Positions 1 through 5,159 of a stretch of 5,159 nt of DNA are shown here, in pieces. Made by a program: the position numbers and the translations under genes. Below the pieces are notes generated by a model. It saw only the letters and a program-made list of their open reading frames with translations. It made no database searches and was not told the DNA's origin. The DNA comes from Pseudohongiella sp. (GTDB lineage Bacteria > Pseudomonadota > Gammaproteobacteria > Pseudomonadales > Pseudohongiellaceae), in the NCBI GenBank assembly GCA_030652635.1, contig JAUSPW010000562.1:1-5159 (forward strand). Reading direction: 5' to 3'. Each line of letters opens with the position of its first letter. The stretch's first letter is position 1.

Positions 1-951
1 TGTTGCAACTGAGCCATCGTGAAAATAAGGCGCAGTCATGGTCACGTTGTGCATGCCAGGCACCTTGAATGCAAACATATCCTGATCACGGCCTGAGCGA
101 TTGGCAACACCAAAGTCCGCCAAAGTTGGCGACAGCCTGTCAGGATAATAAGAACGTAACAGTCCAATACGTTGATAAGAATTTCCGCCCAAATTGATAC
201 CGTTATGACAGCTGACGCAACCGATATCGTCAAAGCGCTGCCAGCCACGCAATGCTTGCTCTGATAATTGGCTTTGATCGCCATTCAGATAGCGTTGAAA
301 TGGCGAATCACTGACAGTAAAACTGATGCGCTGAAAATAAGCCAAGGCGTCAACCATATTGTTGATCGTGACTCCATCGGGATAGAGATTTCGAAAGTCC
401 TCCACATATGATTCATCAGATTGCAAAGTTGCCAGTACAGCCTCCAGTGTATTAGCCATTTCCAGTTGGTTGACCAGTGGCCCCAATGCCTGATCAGCCT
501 GAGTGACGGCGCGGCCATCCCAAAACTGGCGAAAGTTAAACGGCGCATTCAGCAGTGACAGCGCATTAAAGTTGCCTCGAGCACGATTAACACCTAATGA
601 AACCGATCGGCCATCGGTGCCGCTCAACGGTCCACCGTGACAGCGGACACATGCCATTGAGTGGTCCGCTGACAACCGACGATCATGAAATACGTCATTG
701 CCCAACAAATACTTATGCGCGTCTATATCTTCCAGTTTGATCTCAGGGACGGGTCTGTATGCCGTACTTGCTCCAGGATGATTTGCGTTAACACCAATCG
801 CAGCCGGCTCTCCCAGTGCATGTTGAAACAAGCGCCATTCTGGATCATTCGGGTCCGGTTGCTCTGTTGCCTGCAACGTAGACACAAAGAACACTGCAAG
901 TAACACCGGCACGCTGAAACAAAAACCAGAATGCGGACATTTAAACCACAT
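1..951 (-). CDS. Periplasmic di-heme cytochrome c peroxidase, MauG/CcpA family (partial, C-terminus beyond window)
   Basis: This frame is open for 317 codons from the ATG at 951-949 to the left edge, so the 3' end is missing. Residues 1-28 look like a Sec signal peptide with a hydrophobic core (about 14-26) and likely cleavage after Leu-Gln-Ala. Two haem c sites are visible: C101-V-R-C104-H105 and C245-V-S-C248-H249. Family landmarks lie between and after them: FWDGRA (143-148, with the Trp that sits between the haems in CcpA-type enzymes), QALGP (154-158), and PYFHDGS at 308-314. Known members use H2O2 at one haem and take electrons through the other; MauG uses the same fold to oxidise a protein substrate. 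The ligand-bearing segment after PYFHDG is outside the window, so peroxidase versus MauG-like chemistry cannot be decided. The start overlaps the arsC stop by 11 bases, implying coupled translation. An in-frame ATG at 969-967 lacks a Shine-Dalgarno. The family call is firm; the physiological role is not. Confidence 0.93.
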   Translation of the reverse strand, partial: MWFKCPHSGFCFSVPVLLAVFFVSTLQATEQPDPNDPEWRLFQHALGEPAAIGVNANHPGASTAYRPVPEIKLEDIDAHKYLLGNDVFHDRRLSADHSMACVRCHGGPLSGTDGRSVSLGVNRARGNFNALSLLNAPFNFRQFWDGRAVTQADQALGPLVNQLEMANTLEAVLATLQSDESYVEDFRNLYPDGVTINNMVDALAYFQRISFTVSDSPFQRYLNGDQSQLSEQALRGWQRFDDIGCVSCHNGINLGGNSYQRIGLLRSYYPDRLSPTLADFGVANRSGRDQDMFAFKVPGMHNVTMTAPYFHDGSVAT

Positions 952-1384
952 GAGGTCCTCGCCTATCATCCAATTCAAGAAAGCATGCCAGCCGTTCTAT
1001 CAATTCGCGGATCTGATCCCGCGTGCCTGAAAACCGCTCCAAAGGCGACGTACTGTCATCGTTTGTCAGCGGCTTTGAGGGGCCGGGCAAAGGCCAATGC
1101 ATCTGCATGACTGACGGTGGCAGTTTTGGACAAATCTCTTCCTCACACAGTGTGACAACCAGATCAAATGACTGCAGATCAAGAGTGTCGATAGATTTGG
1201 TTTGGTGCTTTGAGATATCAATGCCTATTTCCAGCATCGATTGAATGGCCAGTGGATTCAGCGTGCCTTGTCGTGAACCCGCGCTATACGCCTCTACCTT
1301 GCCTGATAACAAATGTCTGGCCCAACCCTCCGCCATCTGGCTACGCGCCGAATTGGAGACACACAAAAACAGCACTCTTTTCAT
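941..1384 (-). CDS. arsC: Arsenate reductase ArsC, low-molecular-weight tyrosine phosphatase fold
   Basis: This 147-residue cytoplasmic protein should reduce arsenate to arsenite for export by the upstream Acr3. The N-terminal phosphatase loop CX5R-S is present as C8-VSNSA-R14-S15 directly after the first beta strand (VLFLC). A TLCEEEICP segment supplies C80 and C85, positioned like the two resolving cysteines (C82 and C89 in the S. aureus pI258 enzyme), so a thioredoxin-type relay is likely. The usual HW...DP loop reads H96-W97-P-L-P-G101-P102, with Gly where the general-acid Asp normally sits. The start chosen at 1384 gives the standard family N-terminus, with a weak GGGA upstream. An ATG at 1417 would add 11 residues and overlap acr3 by 19 bases. 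The gene begins 14 bases after the acr3 stop and its last 11 bases overlap the peroxidase gene. Related phosphatases share the fold, but the paired cysteines and the acr3 neighbour favour ArsC. Confidence 0.9.
   Translation of the reverse strand: MKRVLFLCVSNSARSQMAEGWARHLLSGKVEAYSAGSRQGTLNPLAIQSMLEIGIDISKHQTKSIDTLDLQSFDLVVTLCEEEICPKLPPSVMQMHWPLPGPSKPLTNDDSTSPLERFSGTRDQIRELIERLACFLELDDRRGPHVV
956..964 (-). promoter_or_regulatory. Ribosome binding site for the di-heme peroxidase, inside arsC
   Basis: On the minus strand AGGCGAGGA ends four bases before the ATG at 951-949. It lies within the last codons of arsC, so ribosomes finishing arsC stop right on the peroxidase start. It supports the start at 951 over the in-frame ATG at 969-967. 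The spacing is slightly short. Confidence 0.6.
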
Positions 1385-1398
1385 CACACCAATCCCAG

Positions 1399-2454
1399 CT
1401 AATTCTTCGGAAACCAATGCTGCGTGCGGTTGGCAAACGCCACCAACGACAGCATCACCGGCACTTCAACCAAAACGCCTACCACAGTCACCAACGCCGC
1501 TCCTGAGTTAAGCCCAAACATGCCAATCGCCACAGCGACGGCCAATTCAAAAAAATTAGAGGTACCAATCAGCGCACACGGTGCGGCGACATTAAACGGG
1601 ACTCGCCACAGTCTTGCTGCGGCATAGGCAATGGCAAAAATGCCATACGACTGAATCAACAATGGCACCGCAATCAAACCAATCAGCAGCGGTTGATTGA
1701 GAATAACCTGCCCCTGAAACCCGAACAACAATACAACGGTTGCCAATAGACCCAACACCGATAACGGTTTAACGCGCGCGGTAAACCGCGATACCGCTGC
1801 CTCAGCGTCTGCTGGATACTCAACATAACGACTTAATCGCACACGCGTCAGTATGCCAGCCAACAACGGAATGACTACATATAAACCTACTGACAGGATA
1901 AGTGTGGCCCATGGTACCTCGATGTCAGTCACACCCAACAACAGCGCAACCAATGGCGCAAACGCAAATACCATAATCACATCATTCAACGCCACTTGCG
2001 CAAGCGTGTAGGTGGCATCGCCGCGCGTCAATTGCGACCAGACAAACACCATGGCTGTGCACGGGGCAGCGCCAAGCAATATCAGGCCAGCAATGTACTG
2101 ACTGGCATTCTCAGGATCAATGAAATCGATAAATAACACATGGAAAAACAATACACCCAAGGCAGCCATGGTAAACGGCTTGATCAGCCAATTAACGGTC
2201 AGGGTAATAATCAAGCCTTTGGGGCGTTCATGTATGCGGCGCAGACTGGAGAAGTCCACAGACACCATCATTGGGTAGACCATCAACCAGATCAGCACGG
2301 CCACAACAAAATTAACCGAACCATATTCAAGTGCTGCGAGCCCCTCAAACACCTCAGGCAACAGGGTGCCCAGTCCAATGCCGGCAGTAATACAAAGCGT
2401 TACCCACAAAGTGAGGTAGCGCTCAAAAAATCCAATTACGTGTGTTTTGCTCAT
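1399..2454 (-). CDS. acr3: ACR3-family arsenite efflux permease
   Basis: This 351-residue inner-membrane protein is mostly hydrophobic, with about ten predicted membrane segments, and has the usual ACR3 length. It exports arsenite (in some members also antimonite) using the proton motive force. Family landmarks are GAAPCTAMVFVWSQLT with C132, equivalent to the conserved cysteine required in studied Acr3 proteins, and GTSNFFELAVAVAIG with E303, the conserved acidic residue of the broken helix. NDVIMVFAFAPLVALLLG (157-174) is another family stretch. It is unrelated in sequence to the ArsB type. It is the first gene of the leftward operon; its product removes the arsenite made by ArsC, 14 bases downstream. 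The start at 2454 gives a normal short cytoplasmic N-terminus; the ribosome binding site is poor (only GCGGGT just upstream). No ArsR-type repressor gene lies beside it in this window, which is unusual for a proteobacterial ars operon. Confidence 0.96.
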   Translation of the reverse strand: MSKTHVIGFFERYLTLWVTLCITAGIGLGTLLPEVFEGLAALEYGSVNFVVAVLIWLMVYPMMVSVDFSSLRRIHERPKGLIITLTVNWLIKPFTMAALGVLFFHVLFIDFIDPENASQYIAGLILLGAAPCTAMVFVWSQLTRGDATYTLAQVALNDVIMVFAFAPLVALLLGVTDIEVPWATLILSVGLYVVIPLLAGILTRVRLSRYVEYPADAEAAVSRFTARVKPLSVLGLLATVVLLFGFQGQVILNQPLLIGLIAVPLLIQSYGIFAIAYAAARLWRVPFNVAAPCALIGTSNFFELAVAVAIGMFGLNSGAALVTVVGVLVEVPVMLSLVAFANRTQHWFPKN

Positions 2455-2512
2455 ACCCGCACATTACAACTACCCGTTAAACAACTCAAACAGGGAGTGA
2501 TCTATTGGGGGC

Positions 2513-2540
2513 TTGACTAATTAATGTTACGGTATAGCAT
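2513..2540 (+). promoter_or_regulatory. Candidate sigma-70 promoter for the receptor-ABC cluster
   Basis: TTGACT at 2513-2518 matches the -35 consensus at five of six positions. TAGCAT at 2535-2540 follows after 16 bases and matches four of six -10 positions; an overlapping TATAGC at 2533-2538 would leave only 14. Transcription would begin about 40 bases before the receptor ATG. The call rests on consensus matching only. Confidence 0.35.
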
Positions 2541-2555
2541 AGCTGCCGATGTAAC
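2524..2555. promoter_or_regulatory. Possible operator: spaced ATGTTAC / ATGTAAC half-sites
   Basis: ATGTTAC (2524-2530) and ATGTAAC (2549-2555) start 25 bases apart. Their GTTAC and GTAAC cores also form an inverted pair with a 20-base gap. They flank the candidate -10 element of the rightward promoter, a place where a repressor or activator could act on one or both clusters. The arms are short, so chance is a real alternative, and the pattern does not match an ArsR or Fur site that I recognise. Confidence 0.22.
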
Positions 2556-2571
2556 CTGACTCGCCAACAAT

Positions 2572-2577
2572 AAGGAG
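2572..2577 (+). promoter_or_regulatory. Ribosome binding site for the TonB-dependent receptor
   Basis: AAGGAG lies eight bases before the ATG at 2586, a near-ideal Shine-Dalgarno and spacing. It fixes the receptor start and is far stronger than anything in front of acr3. Confidence 0.85.
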
Positions 2578-2585
2578 ATTTACCC

Positions 2586-4730
2586 ATGTTCCGCTCACGA
2601 CCCTCATTCAGCCTTTTTCATACCGCCAGTTTGATCGTGAGCAGCCTTGGTCTCGCCAGCCCACTGGCGATGGCTCAAAACGCCGACATTATCGAGGAGA
2701 TTATTGTGTCCTCGCAGCGCAGTGCGTATCGGGGCGATTTTGCGTTGATGGAAACACCACAAGCGATTCAGGTCATCAACAACGAGATGATCACCAATGC
2801 AGGCGTGCTCGATCTGACTGAAGCACTCGATCTGTCAGCGGCCGTATCACGACAAAACAATTTTGGCGGACTGTGGAACAGCTTTGCGGTACGTGGTTTT
2901 GCCGGTGACGAGAACCTGCCCAGCAACTATCTGGTCAATGGCTTTAATGCTGGCCGTGGTTTTGGTGGATCGCGTGATATTTCCGGCATCGAAGCCGTTG
3001 AGGTGCTGAAAGGACCATCAGCTGCGCTGTTCGGTCGCGGCGAACCCGGTGGTGCAGTTAATTTGGTGACCAAACGGCCTACCGGTGAGAGCGGCGCCAG
3101 CGTACGTGTCAGTCTGGATGAGTTTGGCACTGTGCGCACCGATGGCGATTACACCTCCGGCGTTATCGCCGACCGCGCAGCGTTCAGACTGGTGGGATTT
3201 AAAGAAAACGGCGAGAGCTTTCGCGACACCATCGACTGGAATGCTCACGGCTTCTCACCTTCAGTGGTTGTCCGTCTGACCGAACGGACAAGTCTTGTTT
3301 ACGAAATGGAAGCATCACGCCGCGAAGTACCCTTTGACCGGGGAGTAGTCGCTGTCAACGGCCAGCTCGGTTTGATACCCCCTTCTCGCTTCCTTGGTGA
3401 ACCCGGTGATGGCCCCATGAAAGCCGATGTGATGGGACATCAGCTGGAGATCAATCACGACATTAACGACGACTGGAACGTATTGCTGGGTTACAACTAC
3501 CGGGATACATCATTAAGCGGTTTTTCGACTGAACCCGAGCTGACCGGCAGTCGCCAGCGCCTGAATCGCGACGGCAAAACACTCACACGCCAGCGCCGCA
3601 GCCGTGACTACGATGCGCAGTATCAGGTTTTGCGTGCAGAAGTGAACGGCCAGTTTGAAACCGGTGCGTTGGCCCATCGGTTGATTGCTGGCATGGATAC
3701 CGACCGCTTCGACAATGATCAGGTATTTGGTCGCTACCGCGCGCCAGCGCTTGGCCCCAACACCACTTTACAACAATCGCTGGCACTGGATATTTTTAAC
3801 CCGGTGTACGGACAGTTCCCGTTGCCCGCGACGTCACTGTTGACTGACCGGCTGGAAGTGCTGGAAGCCACCGGGCTGTACGTGCAGGATCAGATTAATC
3901 TCAGTGATCAATTGCAGCTGCGCGTTGGCTTTCGCTATGACAGCTTCAGTCAACGCACTGACAACCGCATGACTAACCGCAGTTCGCGTCAGTCCGACAA
4001 TCGCGTCAGCCCGCAACTCGGACTTGTCTACAGTATCAACGAGCAGTTCAGTCTGTATGGCACTTTTGGTGAAGGCTTCCGCGCCAACTCCGGTGCTGAT
4101 TTCTCAGGCAGTGCGTTTGCGCCCAATGAAAGCAGCTCTGTGGAAGCCGGACTGAAGTTCGATGTGCTTGACGGCAATCTGCAAGGCAATATTGCCGTAT
4201 TCCGCCAAGATCAGGAGAATATGCTCAGTGGTGACGCTGTTAACCCCGGCTTTTCCGTGGCCATCGGTGAGGCGCGCAGTACCGGGTTAGAATTCGATCT
4301 GGCCGGCTCCATCAATGATTACGACTTTATGGTGTCCTATGCTTATGTTGACGCTGAGGCAACCAAAGGCGTACTCGACTTTAACTTCGGACTGCAGATT
4401 AAAGACGGTGATCGTCTGCTCAACGTGCCAGAGCACTCTTTCAGTGCGCTGCTGAGCCGTGACATTCTTGTCGATGACAGACCGGTCACAATGGGCTCCG
4501 GAGTCATTTACGTGGGCGATCGTCTGGGCGAAACAGCGACCTCTTTTGAGTTGCCCGCATACACGTTGTTGCGTCTCTACGCCAGTTTTGAATTGTTGCC
4601 AAATATCAATATCAGAGCCGAACTTGACAACGCGCTCGACAAAAAATACTACACCAACTCCTTCTCGCCCTTGTGGGTGCAACCTGGGACACCCCGGCGT
4701 GCCCGAGTCTCTGCTGAGGTAAGGTTCTGA
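2586..4730 (+). CDS. TonB-dependent outer-membrane receptor, siderophore-receptor type
   Basis: This is a complete 714-residue receptor. Residues 1-30 form a signal peptide ending Ala-Met-Ala before Gln-Asn-Ala-Asp. A TonB-box-like EEIIVSS follows at 37-43, near the mature N-terminus. The plug domain covers about 52-165, with the characteristic VEVLKGPSAALFGRGEPGG (138-156) and NLVTKRP (159-165). The remainder is a 22-strand beta barrel by family analogy, ending in the expected aromatic residue (EVRF). There is no N-terminal signalling (STN) domain, so it is not a FecA/FpvA-type transducer. The protein contains no cysteine. Such receptors bring ferric siderophores or other large scarce ligands across the outer membrane using TonB-ExbBD energy. 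The ligand cannot be read from the sequence; the plug and length resemble FhuA/FhuE-like receptors, but metals or other chelates are possible. Its stop overlaps the next gene's start by one base, so receptor and ABC ATPase are probably cotranslated. Confidence 0.95.
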   Translation: MFRSRPSFSLFHTASLIVSSLGLASPLAMAQNADIIEEIIVSSQRSAYRGDFALMETPQAIQVINNEMITNAGVLDLTEALDLSAAVSRQNNFGGLWNSFAVRGFAGDENLPSNYLVNGFNAGRGFGGSRDISGIEAVEVLKGPSAALFGRGEPGGAVNLVTKRPTGESGASVRVSLDEFGTVRTDGDYTSGVIADRAAFRLVGFKENGESFRDTIDWNAHGFSPSVVVRLTERTSLVYEMEASRREVPFDRGVVAVNGQLGLIPPSRFLGEPGDGPMKADVMGHQLEINHDINDDWNVLLGYNYRDTSLSGFSTEPELTGSRQRLNRDGKTLTRQRRSRDYDAQYQVLRAEVNGQFETGALAHRLIAGMDTDRFDNDQVFGRYRAPALGPNTTLQQSLALDIFNPVYGQFPLPATSLLTDRLEVLEATGLYVQDQINLSDQLQLRVGFRYDSFSQRTDNRMTNRSSRQSDNRVSPQLGLVYSINEQFSLYGTFGEGFRANSGADFSGSAFAPNESSSVEAGLKFDVLDGNLQGNIAVFRQDQENMLSGDAVNPGFSVAIGEARSTGLEFDLAGSINDYDFMVSYAYVDAEATKGVLDFNFGLQIKDGDRLLNVPEHSFSALLSRDILVDDRPVTMGSGVIYVGDRLGETATSFELPAYTLLRLYASFELLPNINIRAELDNALDKKYYTNSFSPLWVQPGTPRRARVSAEVRF
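4716..4724 (+). promoter_or_regulatory. Ribosome binding site for the ABC ATPase, inside the receptor gene
   Basis: GAGGTAAGG ends five bases before the ATG at 4730 and lies in the last receptor codons. Together with the TGATG stop/start overlap it decides the ABC start and supports coupled translation. Confidence 0.75.
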
Positions 4731-5159
4731 TGAACTCATATGCAATAGAAGTAAAAAAGCTGCACGTGGCGCGTCAAGGTCACGAAGTACTGTCTGATTT
4801 AAATTTCCATGTTGCTCCAGGCGAAGTGTTTGCCTTGCTGGGCGGCAATGGTGCCGGTAAATCAACCACGTTACTGACCTGCATCGGCATGCTCAAACCC
4901 AGCCAGGGTGATGTCATCATCTGCGGCAAATCTGCATCCAGCCAGGCTGACGAGGTGCGCCGCTCTCTGGCCTACCTCTCTGAAAATGCGAGTTTATATG
5001 AGCACTTGAGTGCACGGGAAAATCTGCGTTATTTTCTGGAACTCGCGGGCATGAAAGTTGATGCCGCTGAACTCGAACACGCTCTGGACACCGTATCACT
5101 GCAACCAGAAGCACGTGATCGACGCAGTGCGGGTTTCTCCAAAGGCATGCGCCAGAAAG
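4730..5159 (+). CDS. ABC transporter ATP-binding protein, NatA/NosF/CcmA-like (partial, C-terminus beyond window)
   Basis: The first 143 residues are present and the frame is open at the right edge. The Walker A motif is G38-GNGA-G43-K44-S45-T46. The Q-loop region reads YLSENASLYEHLS (82-94), with S-E-N where many ABC ATPases have Gln; Glu at this point is familiar from NosF/NatA-like ATPases. The signature motif is GFSKGMRQK (135-143), the variant typical of ATPases that work with ABC-2 membrane subunits. The A-loop position before the first strand reads Ala-Arg-Gln-Gly with no aromatic residue, a mild departure. Walker B and the H-loop would lie beyond the edge. It should power an inner-membrane permease, expected next downstream. 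The start is the ATG in TGATG overlapping the receptor stop. Resemblance to export-type rather than FecE/FhuC-type ATPases makes its partnership with a receptor notable. The substrate is unknown. Confidence 0.92.
   Translation, partial: MNSYAIEVKKLHVARQGHEVLSDLNFHVAPGEVFALLGGNGAGKSTTLLTCIGMLKPSQGDVIICGKSASSQADEVRRSLAYLSENASLYEHLSARENLRYFLELAGMKVDAAELEHALDTVSLQPEARDRRSAGFSKGMRQK

Larger units (their letters stand above)
2455..2585. promoter_or_regulatory. Divergent intergenic region between acr3 and the TonB-dependent receptor
   Basis: These 131 bases separate the two divergent clusters and must hold promoters for both unless transcription enters from outside. No open reading frame, tRNA or clear intrinsic terminator is visible. 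For the leftward operon the best minus-strand match is TTGAGT (2489-2484) with TGTAAT (2468-2463), but the 15-base spacer is short and would leave almost no leader. The rightward candidate promoter and a spaced dyad are listed separately. No convincing Fur box is seen beside the receptor gene. Confidence 0.6.

Noticed and set aside
285..548. Minus-strand 87-codon open frame in another frame of the peroxidase gene
   Set aside because: The overlapping frame contains the FWDGRA and QALGP family landmarks and is open for 317 codons, so this one is spurious. The same holds for the 42-284 frame.
952..960. Perfect short palindrome GAGG-N-CCTC around the peroxidase ribosome binding site
   Set aside because: With a one-base centre it cannot form a hairpin, and four-base arms are expected by chance.
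2140..2520. Plus-strand open frame of 126 codons antisense to the acr3 5' end and reaching into the intergenic region
   Set aside because: It covers the conserved acr3 coding sequence, has a low-complexity His/Gln-rich translation, and has no good ribosome binding site.
2513..2540. Fur box upstream of the receptor
   Set aside because: The AT-rich stretch has TAAT-like pieces but does not give the repeated GATAAT-type hexamers in the right spacing.
4700..4740. Terminator between the receptor and the ABC ATPase
   Set aside because: There is no stem followed by a T-run, and the genes overlap by one base, so they are read as one unit.
4287..4865. Minus-strand open frame of 192 codons antisense to the receptor end and ABC start
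   Set aside because: It lies opposite two well-supported genes, spans their junction, and its translation resembles no known family; it is a shadow of their codon bias.
1..5159. CRISPR arrays, tRNA or rRNA genes, insertion sequences, attachment sites
   Set aside because: No regularly spaced repeats, cloverleaf-like tRNA ends, transposase-like frames or terminal inverted repeats were seen on either strand.

Overview
The window looks like accessory or metal-handling chromosome from a Gram-negative bacterium, most likely a gammaproteobacterium (possibly marine). The grounds are a TonB-dependent outer-membrane receptor, Sec-exported periplasmic cytochrome, AAGGAG-type ribosome binding sites and a base composition near half GC. 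The species-level guess is weak.

The layout is two divergent gene clusters with a 131-base shared upstream region at 2455-2585. Leftward (minus strand, read from 2454 down to 1) lies a compact arsenic operon: an ACR3-type arsenite efflux permease, then an arsenate reductase of the low-molecular-weight phosphatase fold 14 bases later. A Sec-exported di-heme cytochrome c peroxidase (MauG/CcpA type) follows; its start codon overlaps the end of arsC by 11 bases, and it runs off the left edge without a stop. Rightward (plus strand) lies a 714-residue TonB-dependent siderophore-type receptor. Its TGA stop shares one base with the ATG of an ABC transporter ATPase, which runs off the right edge.

The leftward genes make sense together: ArsC reduces arsenate to arsenite in the cytoplasm and Acr3 exports the arsenite. 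The peroxidase would act in the periplasm, where it could remove H2O2 or act as a MauG-like oxidant; its link to arsenic is inference. The rightward genes pair an outer-membrane uptake receptor with an inner-membrane ABC ATPase of the NatA/NosF/CcmA type (usually partnered by ABC-2 permeases), rather than the FecE/FhuC-type importer normally expected for siderophores. No arsR or other regulator gene lies inside the window.

The best candidates for something not routine are the translationally coupled di-heme peroxidase in an ars operon, an ArsC whose usual general-acid Asp-Pro reads Gly-Pro, the coupled receptor/ABC-2-type ATPase pair, and the shared divergent control region with a spaced GTTAC/GTAAC dyad. 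None is proof of a new system; the first and third are the most worth following in comparative genomics.
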